Source of the DNA: Microbacterium terrae
GTDB taxonomy: Bacteria; Actinomycetota; Actinomycetes; Actinomycetales; Microbacteriaceae
Length of the DNA: 64,000 bases
Direction: 5' to 3'
Assembly: GCF_017831975.1 (NCBI RefSeq)
Contig: NZ_JAFDSS010000001.1
Coordinates: 3,286,001 to 3,350,000 of the forward strand
The notes beneath the pieces were generated by a model. That model did no database searches. It saw nothing but the letters and a program-made list of their open reading frames with translations, and was not told where the DNA came from. The first letter of the stretch is position 1; each line of letters opens with the position of its first letter. Shown in pieces: positions 49,859 through 58,818 of the stretch. The translations under genes were made by a program, and so were the position numbers.

Positions 49859-51334
49859 GTGACCTCCGCGACCCCAGACCCTGACGCACCCGCGTCGATC
49901 GACCCCGCGGAACTCGCGATCGCCCTCCGCGTGATCGAGGCGACAGCCGCTCTCGACAAGGACGACCCGGCCTACGTCGCCCTGCGCCACGCCACCGGCA
50001 AGATGTACAAAGACGTCAAGCGGCAGTCCCGCCGCGACAAGCGCGACCGCATCGCCGCCGCAGACAAGGCGGTCGTGGCGGCCACGGCCACCGGCGCCCC
50101 CGACCGCATCGACGACGAGACGCGCGGCATCCCGCTCGCCACGCGCACCCAGGCGCCGACCGCCGGTGAGCTCATCAAGCCGCGCGCCTGCTACATCTGC
50201 AAGCAGCCGTACACGCTCGTCGACGCGTTCTACCACCAGCTGTGCCCCGAGTGCGCGGCGATGAGCCACGAGAAGCGCGACGCCCGCACCGACCTCACCG
50301 GGCGCCGTGCGCTCCTCACCGGGGGCCGCGCCAAGATCGGCATGTACATCGCGCTGCGGCTGCTGCGCGACGGCGCGCACACCACGATCACCACCCGGTT
50401 CCCGCGCGACGCGGTGCGGCGCTTCACCGCGCTCCCCGACTCGGGCGAGTGGATGCACCGGCTGAAGATCGTCGGCATCGACCTGCGCGACCCCGCCCAG
50501 GTTCTCGCGCTCGCCGATGCGGTGGCCGCCGACGGCCCGCTCGACATCCTCATCAACAACGCCGCGCAGACCGTGCGGCGATCGACCGGCGCGTACAAGC
50601 CGCTCGTCGACGCCGAGCTCGCGCCCTTGCCGTCGGGACCCCTGCCCGAGCTGCTCACCTTCGGGCACACCAACGACGCCCACCCGCTCGCGCTCGCGCA
50701 GTCGGTGTCGAGCCACCCGATCCTCGCATCGGCCGCGCGCACCGCCGAGGAGCTCACCGCCGAGGCGATGGCCGCCGGGTCGTCGTCGCTCGAGCGCCTC
50801 GCCGCCGGCACCGCGATCGACGCCGGTGGGCTCGTGCCCGACGAGAATCACGTCAACAGCTGGACTCAGCACGTCGACCACGTCGAGCCGCTCGAGATGC
50901 TCGAAGTGCAGCTCGCGAACATGACGGCGCCGTTCCTGCTCGTCTCGCGGCTGCGGCCGTCGATGGCCGCCTCGCCCGCCCGGCGCACCTACGTCGTGAA
51001 CGTCTCGGCGATGGAGGGCGTGTTCGGCCGCGGCTACAAGGGCCCCGGGCATCCGCACACGAACATGGCCAAGGCCGCGCTCAACATGCTCACGCGCACC
51101 AGCGCCCGCGAGATGTTCGAGAAGGACGGCATCCTGATGACGGCCGTCGACACCGGCTGGATCACCGACGAGCGCCCCCACTTCACCAAGGTGCGCCTCG
51201 CCGAGGAGGGCTTCCACGCCCCGCTCGACCTCGTCGACGGAGCCGCGCGCGTCTACGACCCCATCGTGCGCGGCGAGGCCGGCGAAGACCTCTTCGGCAT
51301 CTTCCTCAAGGACTACCGGAAGAGCTCCTGGTGA
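49859..51334 (+). CDS. SDR-fold protein with N-terminal zinc ribbon and missing catalytic Tyr
   Basis: From a GTG at 49859, 491 residues begin with a charged helical segment (1-100), then a zinc-ribbon-like CYIC...CPEC set (Cys111, 114, 129, 132). An SDR domain follows: TGRRALLTGGRAKIGMYIAL (coenzyme motif), LDILINNAAQTVRR, VNVSAMEGVFGRGYKGPG and NMAKAALNML with Lys405. The YxxxK tyrosine position (401) is Thr. An insert of about 100 residues lies between the NNA and active-site parts. The loss of Tyr suggests altered chemistry or a non-catalytic role. The stop overlaps the 66-residue gene that follows. Confidence 0.8.
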   Translation: MTSATPDPDAPASIDPAELAIALRVIEATAALDKDDPAYVALRHATGKMYKDVKRQSRRDKRDRIAAADKAVVAATATGAPDRIDDETRGIPLATRTQAPTAGELIKPRACYICKQPYTLVDAFYHQLCPECAAMSHEKRDARTDLTGRRALLTGGRAKIGMYIALRLLRDGAHTTITTRFPRDAVRRFTALPDSGEWMHRLKIVGIDLRDPAQVLALADAVAADGPLDILINNAAQTVRRSTGAYKPLVDAELAPLPSGPLPELLTFGHTNDAHPLALAQSVSSHPILASAARTAEELTAEAMAAGSSSLERLAAGTAIDAGGLVPDENHVNSWTQHVDHVEPLEMLEVQLANMTAPFLLVSRLRPSMAASPARRTYVVNVSAMEGVFGRGYKGPGHPHTNMAKAALNMLTRTSAREMFEKDGILMTAVDTGWITDERPHFTKVRLAEEGFHAPLDLVDGAARVYDPIVRGEAGEDLFGIFLKDYRKSSW

Positions 51335-51531
51335 CGATCGCCGTCGGTCGCCGCGTGGTCGTGCGCTACCTGCTGCCGACGGGCCATGCGACGGATGCTC
51401 TCGGCACGCTGCTCGCCGCAGACTCCGAGACCCTGGTGGTCGACGGCAAGCGCGGTGTCGAGACGATCGCCGTGGCCGACGTCATCGCCGCGAAAGAGGT
51501 GCCCCCGCCGCCCGCTCCGCGCCCGCGGTAG
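51331..51531 (+). CDS. Small SH3-like beta-barrel protein
   Basis: A GTG overlapping the SDR stop gives 66 residues: VTIAVGRRVVVRYLLPTGHA, TDALGTLLAADSETLVVDGK and RGVETIAVADVIAAKEVPPP. This resembles the N-terminal SH3-like segment of Rv0428c-type acetyltransferases, here standing alone. The stop lies inside the first copy of the following intergenic repeat. Function unknown; translational coupling suggests a link with the SDR protein. Confidence 0.65.
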   Translation: MTIAVGRRVVVRYLLPTGHATDALGTLLAADSETLVVDGKRGVETIAVADVIAAKEVPPPPAPRPR

Positions 51532-51642
51532 CGCGTTTCGCCTCGCTTCGCTCGCTCAACGGCCGCGGTAGCGCGTTTCGTCTCGCTTCGCTCGCTCAAC
51601 GGCCGGTCAATCGAGGAGCGCGGCGACGAGACGAAACGCGCT
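51525..51642. repeat. REP-like element: 40-bp direct repeat plus inverted repeat
   Basis: Two 40-bp copies (51525-51564 and 51565-51604) share GCGGTAGCGCGTTTCG and CTCGCTTCGCTCGCTCAACG. AGCGCGTTTCGTCTC (51570-51584) is exactly inverted as GAGACGAAACGCGCT (51628-51642), giving a long stem. It lies between convergent genes, touching the stop codons of both, so it could also serve as a bidirectional terminator. Confidence 0.85.
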
Positions 51643-52076
51643 CAGGCGTCGGGGAGGAAGTACGTCGCGGCGAGCGGAGCGACCTCGAGCGAGGCGGCAT
51701 CCGCCCGCGACACCCAGCGCAGCTCCTCGATCTCGGCGGCGATCTCGGGAACCTGCGCGCCGATGTCGGCCGCGAACACGTCGGCCACCACGACGAAGCC
51801 CGGCTCGTTCGCGGCGTGCGCCTCGTACCGCCCGAGCGGTTCGAGCGCGGCGGGATCGAGACGGATGCCGATCTCCTCGTCGAGCTCGCGGCTCAGGGTC
51901 TCGGCCGGGCTCTCCCCTACCTCGGGCTTGCCGCCGGGCTGCATGAATGCGGTGGTGCCCGCCTTGCGCACCAGCAGCAGCCGGCCGACGGCGTCGGTGA
52001 TGACGGCTGCCGAGACATGGATCTCGCGCCGGGTCGCGGCATCCGTGGTCGTGGCGTCGCCTGATCCAGAAGTCAC
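51642..52076 (-). CDS. NUDIX hydrolase
   Basis: From a GTG at 52076, 144 residues carry IHVSAAVITDAVGRLLLVRK and the Nudix box GGKPEVGESPAETLSRELDE followed by EIGI, with the REL-EE metal-binding glutamates in place. EEIEELRWVSRADA follows the box. The length and simple structure fit a housekeeping pyrophosphohydrolase for nucleotide or sugar-nucleotide substrates. The stop codon abuts the REP-like element. Confidence 0.92.
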   Translation of the reverse strand: MTSGSGDATTTDAATRREIHVSAAVITDAVGRLLLVRKAGTTAFMQPGGKPEVGESPAETLSRELDEEIGIRLDPAALEPLGRYEAHAANEPGFVVVADVFAADIGAQVPEIAAEIEELRWVSRADAASLEVAPLAATYFLPDA

Positions 52077-52196
52077 GGTCGCACGGTAGCACTGCGGCCC
52101 GGGAGCCGGGCGGCAGCCGCGCGCGGGGCACGAACTAGACTGGAGGCAGTCCGCTCCGCTTTGCAGGGAGCCTCCGCGTTCAGCAGGAATCCCATT

Positions 52197-52919
52197 GTGA
52201 CCTCAGCTTCTTCCACCCGCACGTTCGACGTGCGCCACGTGCAGCTTCTTCGCGCCCTGTTCGCCGCGCTCGCCGCGGTGATGATCACGTTCTCGCCCGA
52301 CCACTCCGCGGTCGTCGGCATGTCGGTGTTCAGCGGCTTCGCGATCGCGACCGCGCTGGTGCTGCTCGCCTCGGTGTGGCTGGTCTACCCCGCCGGTCGC
52401 CGCTGGCCCGCCGCGGCGCTCGGTCTCGTGACCCTGGTCGCCGGGATGATCGGCGGTCTCACGCCGCTGCGCACCGTCATCGGATTCTTCGTCGTGGTGG
52501 TCGTGTGGGCGTTCGTGAGCGGAATCATCGAGCTCGTCGCCGGCTGGCGCCAGCTGCGCGAGGGCGCCACGCGCCGTCAGATCGCCCCCGGGGTCGAAGA
52601 CGCCCGCCCGCTCGCGCCGGCGGTGCCGCGGTCGGAGAGCCGCGACGCGGTCGTGGTCGGCGCGATCACGGTGATCCTCGGCATCGCGCTGCTGTTCGTG
52701 CGGCCCGACTTCGCCCTCGACTACACGATCGAAGAGGCGCGCCAGAGCTTCACCCTCACCGGCGTCACGATCGGCGTCGGACTCTTCGGCGGATACGCCG
52801 CGATCATCGCGGTGTACCTCGCCATCGCCGGGTTCTCGCCGCGCACGGTCGCCGCCGGAGCGGCATCCGACCCTGCCGCGGCGGCATCCGCCCCCGCAGA
52901 ACAGAAGGACACGCTGTGA
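52197..52919 (+). CDS. DUF308/HdeD-like multi-pass membrane protein
   Basis: A GTG at 52197 with an AGGAA site gives 240 residues. Six hydrophobic stretches (for example LLRALFAALAAVMITFS, AALGLVTLVAGMIGG and VIGFFVVVVVWAFVSGIIEL) and the charged GWRQLREGATRRQ loop follow the DUF308/HdeD pattern, whose members are linked to acid stress in enterobacteria. A final Ala/Pro-rich tail ends the protein. A TAGACT -10-like sequence lies about 60 bp upstream. It is coupled by a 4-bp overlap to the next gene. Confidence 0.7.
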   Translation: MTSASSTRTFDVRHVQLLRALFAALAAVMITFSPDHSAVVGMSVFSGFAIATALVLLASVWLVYPAGRRWPAAALGLVTLVAGMIGGLTPLRTVIGFFVVVVVWAFVSGIIELVAGWRQLREGATRRQIAPGVEDARPLAPAVPRSESRDAVVVGAITVILGIALLFVRPDFALDYTIEEARQSFTLTGVTIGVGLFGGYAAIIAVYLAIAGFSPRTVAAGAASDPAAAASAPAEQKDTL

Positions 52920-53242
52920 GCGACGACCACCCCACCCGACGCGACCTGATGAAGCCCGTGCAGCTGCTCGGGCTGGCGTTCGGCGCCGCGCTGTTCGCGG
53001 GGATCGTCACGCTGGTCTCGATGGGCTTCTTCCAGGGCGGATCGCCCGAGCAGGCTCAGGCGGCGGTCGTGCTGGCGCTGATCATCGCGGGCATCTCGTT
53101 CATCGCCGTGCTGCTGATCGTGGCGCTCCTGCTGCTCGCGGTCGACCCGAAGCAGCTCACGACGCCGATCGACAAGCCGGTGCTCCTGCCCGACGAGGAC
53201 GACACGACGGATGCCGCTTCCGGCGAGGCCCCGAAGGCCTGA
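52916..53242 (+). CDS. Small two-helix membrane protein
   Basis: A GTG overlapping the preceding stop gives 108 residues: a basic start (HPTRRDLMKPVQ), two helices (LLGLAFGAALFAGIVTLVSM and AAVVLALIIAGISFIAVLLI) and an acidic C-terminus (LLPDEDDTTDAASGEAPKA). No family is recognised. Its coupling to the DUF308-like gene suggests a complex or shared regulation. Confidence 0.7.
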   Translation: MSDDHPTRRDLMKPVQLLGLAFGAALFAGIVTLVSMGFFQGGSPEQAQAAVVLALIIAGISFIAVLLIVALLLLAVDPKQLTTPIDKPVLLPDEDDTTDAASGEAPKA

Positions 53243-53249
53243 GCCGCGC

Positions 53250-53405
53250 GACGTTTCGTCTCGGTCGCTGTCGCGCTCAACGGCCGGGTCTCAGCCCGGT
53301 GGCGGGAGCTTGTCGGTCGCTGTCGCTCCCTCGCTCGACGACGGGGTCTCGGCCCGATGGCGGGAGCTTGTCGGTCGTCGAGCGAGCGGAGCGAGTCGAA
53401 ACGCC
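53250..53405. repeat. REP-like element between convergent genes
   Basis: A 34-bp unit (GGGTCTCAGCCCGGTGGCGG, then GAGCTTGTCGGTCG) at 53286 recurs at 53344 with two changes. CTCGCTCGACGAC (53330-53342) is exactly inverted as GTCGTCGAGCGAG (53374-53386). The outer ends ACGTTTCGTCTCG and GAGTCGAAACG are also roughly inverted. It fills the gap up to the purB stop and is related in theme to the element at 51525. Confidence 0.75.
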
Positions 53406-53406
53406 C

Positions 53407-54789
53407 CTAGCCGAGCTCGTCGACCAGCTGCGAGGCGAGACCGTCGTAGGTCGCGGGGGTCAGCGCCAGCAGGCGCTCCTTAGCGGCGTCGCCGATGTCG
53501 AGCCCGGTGACGAACGCGGCGAGGTCGGACGCGCCGACCCGGTGCCCGCGCGTGAGGTCCTTGAGCAGGGCGTACGGGTCGCTGATCTGCGAGCGGCCGG
53601 CGGCGATCTCGGCGCGGATCACGGTCTGGATCGCCTCGGCGAGCACCTCCCAGTTGCCGTCGAGGTCGGCCAGGAGCACGTCTTCGGCGAGTGAGATCTC
53701 GCCGAGGCCGCGCTGAAGGTTGTCGAGCGCGAGCAGCGAGTGCCCGAACGCGACGCCGATGTTGCGCTGCGTGGTCGAGTCGGTGAGGTCGCGCTGCATG
53801 CGGCTCGTGACGAGCGTCTGCGACAGGGTCGCGAGGAGGCCGCCGGCGATCTCGAGGTTCGCCTCGGCGTTCTCGAAGCGGATCGGGTTGATCTTGTGCG
53901 GCATCGTCGACGAGCCGGTCGCCCCGGCCACCGGGATCTGCGTGAAGTAGCCGATCGAGATGTACGTCCAGATGTCGGTGGCGAGGTTGTGCAGGATGCC
54001 GCCGGCGTGACGCACGCGGTCGTACAGCTCGACCTGCCAGTCGTGCGACTCGATCTGCGTGGTGAGCACGTTGAAGTCGAGGCCGAGGCCCTCGATGAAC
54101 GCGCGGGAGAGCTCGGGCCAGTCGACCTCGGGGGCAGCCGAGAGGTGGGCCGACCAGGTGCCGGTCGCGCCCGAGAACTTGGCGAGGTACTCGCCCGCGT
54201 CGATCTGCGCGGCGACGCGCTCGAGGCGCCAGGCGAAGACGCCGAGCTCTTTGCCCATGGTCGACGGGGTCGCCGGCTGCCCGTGCGTGCGCGACAGCAT
54301 CGCGGCATCGCGGTGCTGCACGGCGAGGGTCTTCAGCGTGCCGATGACCTCGCGCAGCTTCGGCAGCCACACCCGCTGCACGGCGCGCTGCACGGTGAGC
54401 GCGTACGAGGCGGAGTTGATGTCTTCACTGGTGCAGGCGAAGTGGGTCAGCTCGGCGATGCCGTCGAGCCCGAGGGTCGACAGGCGGTCGCGCACCAGGT
54501 ACTCGATCGCCTTGACGTCGTGGCGGGTGACCGCCTCCTTCGCGGCGAGCCAGTCGATCTCGGACTGGCCGAACTCCTCATACAGGGCGCGCAGGCGTGC
54601 CGTGTCGTCGGCGGACAGCGGCGCGGTGCCGAACAGCGACCGATCGGTGAGGGCGATCAGCCACTCGACCTCGACCTCGACACGGGCGCGGTTGAGGCCG
54701 GCCTCCGAGAGGTAGTCGGCCAGACCGGTCACGGCGGCGCGGTAACGGCCGTCGAGAGGGCTGAGGGGCTGCGGGGGGAGAGAGGACAC
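53407..54789 (-). CDS. purB: Adenylosuccinate lyase
   Basis: A GTG at 54789 with GGGAG upstream gives 460 residues starting VSSLPPQPLSPLDGRYRAAV. Diagnostic segments are FACTSEDINSASYAL, RTHGQPATPSTMGKEL with the conserved His, and the fumarase/aspartase-superfamily signature GSSTMPHKINPIRFENAEAN. It cleaves adenylosuccinate and SAICAR to release fumarate in purine synthesis. Here it follows the pattern of the long (E. coli-like) PurB branch. The phosphatase gene lies 38 bp upstream in the same direction. Confidence 0.96.
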   Translation of the reverse strand: MSSLPPQPLSPLDGRYRAAVTGLADYLSEAGLNRARVEVEVEWLIALTDRSLFGTAPLSADDTARLRALYEEFGQSEIDWLAAKEAVTRHDVKAIEYLVRDRLSTLGLDGIAELTHFACTSEDINSASYALTVQRAVQRVWLPKLREVIGTLKTLAVQHRDAAMLSRTHGQPATPSTMGKELGVFAWRLERVAAQIDAGEYLAKFSGATGTWSAHLSAAPEVDWPELSRAFIEGLGLDFNVLTTQIESHDWQVELYDRVRHAGGILHNLATDIWTYISIGYFTQIPVAGATGSSTMPHKINPIRFENAEANLEIAGGLLATLSQTLVTSRMQRDLTDSTTQRNIGVAFGHSLLALDNLQRGLGEISLAEDVLLADLDGNWEVLAEAIQTVIRAEIAAGRSQISDPYALLKDLTRGHRVGASDLAAFVTGLDIGDAAKERLLALTPATYDGLASQLVDELG

Positions 54790-54827
54790 GAGGCTCCCGT
54801 CGTGGTCGGCATCCCGCGCGGCGCGCG

Positions 54828-55340
54828 TCACATCGCGGGACGTATGGCGGGTTCGAGTTGCCGGAAGAGCGCCCGGCTCGCACTCTCGATCATACCGAGC
54901 ACCTCGTCGAACATCCCGGGACCCGCATAGTAGGGGTCGGGCACGTCGAGGGTGTGCGCTGACTGATCGAACGACAGGAGCAGCGCGATCTTGTCGGCCT
55001 CCTCGCCCCGTGCCCACCCGCGGAGGATCCGCTCGTGCGAGCGGTCGAGGGCGACCACGAGGTCGCTGCGGCGGAAGTCCTCGTGCGTGAACTGGCGCGC
55101 GCGGTGCTGCGTGCCGTCGTAGCCGGCCCGCGTGAGGGCGTCGATCGTCCGCTGATCGGCGCGCTCGCCGACGTGCCAGTCGCCGGTGCCGGCGCTGGTC
55201 GACGACACGCGCGCGCCCAGGCCCGCGGCATCCGCGAATCCACGGAACACGACGTCGGCCATGGGTGATCGGCAGATGTTGCCCGTGCACACGAAGACGA
55301 CGCGGAAGGGCTCACCGACGGGCACGGTCATGCGCACCAT
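54828..55340 (-). CDS. Low-molecular-weight protein tyrosine phosphatase
   Basis: The ATG at 55340 with an AGAGGG site gives 170 residues; an ATG at 55331 is the alternative. The P-loop VCTGNICRSPM has the CX5R motif (Cys18, Arg24), and DVPDPYYAGPGMF holds the general-acid Asp. RRSDLVVALDRSHERIL lies between. Such enzymes counter bacterial tyrosine kinases or are secreted effectors; no kinase is adjacent. Probably co-transcribed with purB. Confidence 0.92.
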   Translation of the reverse strand: MVRMTVPVGEPFRVVFVCTGNICRSPMADVVFRGFADAAGLGARVSSTSAGTGDWHVGERADQRTIDALTRAGYDGTQHRARQFTHEDFRRSDLVVALDRSHERILRGWARGEEADKIALLLSFDQSAHTLDVPDPYYAGPGMFDEVLGMIESASRALFRQLEPAIRPAM

Positions 55341-55509
55341 TCTGGCCCTCTGCGCCTGCGGACCCAAGAGTCAGATCCGTCACAGACCACCGAGCCGAAA
55401 CCGAACGTTAATGAACTCTCCTCCGGGGAGTCTTCCGGCGACGCGCGCGCTCCCCTACGGTCAGACGATGGGCCCGACCCGGGCTCGATCTTCGTGTGCT
55501 GGAGGAATC

Positions 55510-58500
55510 GTGCGTCATACACCCAGAGCCGTCGTCGCCGCCGGCGCGGCCGGAGCGCTCGCCCTGACCGGGCTGATCAGTGCCCCCGCCGCCGTGGCCG
55601 ACACCCCGACCGAGCTGTTCATCAGCGAGGTCATCGAGGGGTCGAGCAACAACAAGGCTGTCGAGATCTACAACCCCACCGGCGCAGCCGTCGACCTGAC
55701 CGGCTACAGCCTGAAGATGTACTTCAACGGCGGCGTCAGCGCCGGCCTCACGATCCCCCTCACCGGCAGCGTCGCCGCGGGCGACGTGCACGTGGTCGCC
55801 AACTCGTCCGCCGGCGCCGCGATCCTCGCGCAGGCCGACCAGACCAACGGAGCAGGCTGGTTCAACGGCGACGACGCGATCGAACTGGTCTCCGGCACGT
55901 CGACGGTCGACGTGTTCGGTCAGATCGGCGTCGACCCGGGCGCCGAGTGGGGCACGGGTCTCACCTCCACCGCCGACAACACCCTGCGCCGCGCGGCCGA
56001 CGTCTGCGTCGGCGACGCCGTCGGCACCGACGCGTTCGACCCCGCCGCGCAGTGGACCGGGTTCGCCGTCGACACCTTCGACGGCCTCGGCGCGCACACC
56101 GCCGACTGCGGCGACGTGGAGCCGCCCGCGGCATCCGTCGTCATCAACGAGTTCTCCGCGAACACCGTCGGGTCGACCGACGTCGAGTACGTCGAGCTCC
56201 TCGCCTCGCCCGCATCGACCGATCTCAGCGGCTACCGCGTGCTCGAGGTCGAGGGCGACGTGAACGGCACGGTGACCGGCACGGTCGACGAGGTGATCTC
56301 GTTCCCGGCCGCCGACGCCGAGGGGCGCAGCCTCGCCTCGCTCGCCAACGGCGCCCTCGAGAACGGCACGATGAGCCTCCTGCTCATCACCGGCACCGCG
56401 CCCGCGCTCGGCGCCGACCTCGACGCGAACGACGACGGCGTCATCGACGAGGGCCTCGGCTTCGAGGTCGTCGACGCGATCGCCGTCGACGATGGCGGCG
56501 CCGGCGACCTGACCTACGGCGGCGTGACGCTCGACGTCGCATACGACGGCTTCTCCTTCGCCCCGGGCGGCGCTTCGCGCATCCCGGACGGCACCGACAC
56601 CGACGCCGCGGCCGACTGGGTGCGCAACGACTTCGACCTCGCGGGCTACGACGGCACGGCCGGCACGCCTGTCGAGGGCGAGGCGCTGAACACGCCGGGC
56701 GCCGCGAACGCCGTCTTCACCCCCGGCCCCGAGGAGCCGGAGCTGCTGCCCATCGGCACCGTGCAGGGCGCGGGTGACGCGTCGCCGTACGCCGGGACGC
56801 CCGTCATCGTGGAGGGCGTCGTCACCGCCGACTTCCAGCAGGGCGGCTTCAACGGCTTCTACGTGCAGGATGCCGGCGACTCAGACCCGGCGACGTCGGA
56901 CGGCATCTTCGTCTTCCAGGGCGGCGTCGAGGTCTCGGTCGGCGACCGGGTGAGCGTCACCGGAGTCGTCGCGGAGGACTTCGGACTCACCAGGATCAAC
57001 GCGACGGCGGTGTCGGTCGCCGCCTCGGGCGAGTCGCTTCCCGCGCCGGTGGAGCTGACGCTCCCCGCGACCGCCGCGCAGCGCGAGGCGCTCGAGGGTA
57101 TGTACGTGACCCTCCCGCAGCAGCTGACGATCGGCGAGACCTTCGAGTTCGGCCGCTTCGGCACCGTGACCCTCACGGTCGGGCGTCAGTACCAGCCGAC
57201 GCACCTGTTCGACGCGGGGTCGCCCGAGGCGATCGCGAAGCTCGCGCAGAACATCGACGAGAGCATCGGCCTCGACGACGGCCGCGGCAACCAGAACCCC
57301 GACCCGGCGATCCACCCGAACGGCGAGGAGTTCACGCTCGAGAACACGTTCCGAAGCGGTGACCTCGTCACCGACGCCACCGGTGTGCTCGACTACCGCT
57401 TCGACCTGTGGAGTGTGCAGCCGACCGAGGGTGCGCAGTTCGAGGTGGGGAACCCCCGCACCGAGGTGCCCGAGGTGGGCGGCGACCTGAAGATCGCGAG
57501 CTTCAACGTGCTCAACTACTTCACGACGCTCACCGGCTCCGACGCCCGCGGCGCGAACGACGCCGTCGAGTTCGAGCGGCAGGAGGCGAAGATCGTCGCC
57601 GCGCTGGCCGAGATCGACGCCGACGTGTTCGGCCTCATGGAGATCGAGAACAACGGCATCGCGCTCGAGACGCTCACCGCGGCGCTCAACGAGCACCTCG
57701 GCGCCGACGTCTACGACTACATCGAGACGGGTGAGATCGGCACCGACGTCATCGCGACGGCCATCATGTACAAGCCTGCCGCGGTCACACCTGTGGGCGA
57801 CTTCCTACTGATGGACGAAGAGAAGGATGCCCGCTGGCTCGACGACTTCAACCGTCCGGGCCTGACGCAGTCGTTCGCGGATGCCGCCGGCTCGACCTTC
57901 ACGGTCGTGGTCAACCACCTGAAGTCGAAGGGATCGGCCTGCGACGCCGTGGGCGACCCGATCGACCCGAACGGCCAGGGCAACTGCAACGGCGTCCGCA
58001 CCGATGCCGCCGCAGCCCTCGCCGACTGGCTGGCGACCGATCCGACCGGTGCCGGCGCGGGCCGCGAGATCATCCTGGGCGACCTGAACTCGTACGCGCA
58101 GGAGGACCCGATCCAGGAGCTCACCGGCGCCGGGTTCACCGATCTGCTGAAGCAGTTCTCGGGCACGGAGGCGTACTCGTACGTGTTCGACGGCCAGTCG
58201 GGCTACCTCGACCACGCCCTGGCGGGCGGCGACATCGTCGACGAGGTGACCGGTGCGGCCGACTGGCACATCAACGCCGACGAGCCGAGCCTCATCGATT
58301 ACGACATGTCGTTCAAGGCCGACGCGCAGGACGCACTGTACGCCGCGGACGCCTACCGCTCCAGCGACCACGACCCGGTGGTGCTGGGCCTCGCGATGCC
58401 GGCTCCCGACACCACGGCGCCGACCATCGACGCCGTCGCGCTGCCGTCGTTCATCCTCGTTCCCAACAACAAGGACCGCACCGTGTTCATGTACGTGGAT

Positions 58501-58725
58501 GCGGCGGACGACAGCGGCGAGGTGACCGTCGAGCTCACCGACGTCACCACCAACGGCAAGCCGCGGGCGGAGTGGTCTCAGACCGGCGACCGCACCGTGA
58601 AGGTGAAGGCCGTCAACGGGGCGGTGTACCGCTTCACCTGGACGGCGACGGATGCGGCAGGCAACTCCGCGACCGACACGGCGGTGGTCGTCGTCGGCAT
58701 CAGGGGTCTGATCGACTTCCTGTAG
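55510..58725 (+). CDS. ExeM/NucH-type extracellular endonuclease
   Basis: A GTG at 55510 right after GGAGG begins 1071 residues. A signal peptide (VRHTPRAVVAAGAAGALALT, cleavage near AVA-D) is followed by two lamin-tail domains (from residues about 36 and 208, each opening with an I-x-E-F/V strand). An OB-fold region of ExeM type occupies about 413-650. The endonuclease/exonuclease/phosphatase domain spans about 655-955, with KIASFNVLNYF, GLMEIENNG, VVNHLKSKGSACD, ILGDLNSYAQEDP and SDHDPVVLGL as catalytic motifs. A final Ig-like domain closes the protein. It degrades extracellular DNA or RNA, probably for phosphate or nucleoside scavenging. Confidence 0.93.
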   Translation: MRHTPRAVVAAGAAGALALTGLISAPAAVADTPTELFISEVIEGSSNNKAVEIYNPTGAAVDLTGYSLKMYFNGGVSAGLTIPLTGSVAAGDVHVVANSSAGAAILAQADQTNGAGWFNGDDAIELVSGTSTVDVFGQIGVDPGAEWGTGLTSTADNTLRRAADVCVGDAVGTDAFDPAAQWTGFAVDTFDGLGAHTADCGDVEPPAASVVINEFSANTVGSTDVEYVELLASPASTDLSGYRVLEVEGDVNGTVTGTVDEVISFPAADAEGRSLASLANGALENGTMSLLLITGTAPALGADLDANDDGVIDEGLGFEVVDAIAVDDGGAGDLTYGGVTLDVAYDGFSFAPGGASRIPDGTDTDAAADWVRNDFDLAGYDGTAGTPVEGEALNTPGAANAVFTPGPEEPELLPIGTVQGAGDASPYAGTPVIVEGVVTADFQQGGFNGFYVQDAGDSDPATSDGIFVFQGGVEVSVGDRVSVTGVVAEDFGLTRINATAVSVAASGESLPAPVELTLPATAAQREALEGMYVTLPQQLTIGETFEFGRFGTVTLTVGRQYQPTHLFDAGSPEAIAKLAQNIDESIGLDDGRGNQNPDPAIHPNGEEFTLENTFRSGDLVTDATGVLDYRFDLWSVQPTEGAQFEVGNPRTEVPEVGGDLKIASFNVLNYFTTLTGSDARGANDAVEFERQEAKIVAALAEIDADVFGLMEIENNGIALETLTAALNEHLGADVYDYIETGEIGTDVIATAIMYKPAAVTPVGDFLLMDEEKDARWLDDFNRPGLTQSFADAAGSTFTVVVNHLKSKGSACDAVGDPIDPNGQGNCNGVRTDAAAALADWLATDPTGAGAGREIILGDLNSYAQEDPIQELTGAGFTDLLKQFSGTEAYSYVFDGQSGYLDHALAGGDIVDEVTGAADWHINADEPSLIDYDMSFKADAQDALYAADAYRSSDHDPVVLGLAMPAPDTTAPTIDAVALPSFILVPNNKDRTVFMYVDAADDSGEVTVELTDVTTNGKPRAEWSQTGDRTVKVKAVNGAVYRFTWTATDAAGNSATDTAVVVVGIRGLIDFL

Positions 58726-58818
58726 GCCGCTCCTGCACAGGCCGCGGCATCCGTCCCCTCGTCAACAGATGAGCCGGACGGATGCCGCGGCTTCGTGCTG
58801 CGCGGCCACGATTGCCGC

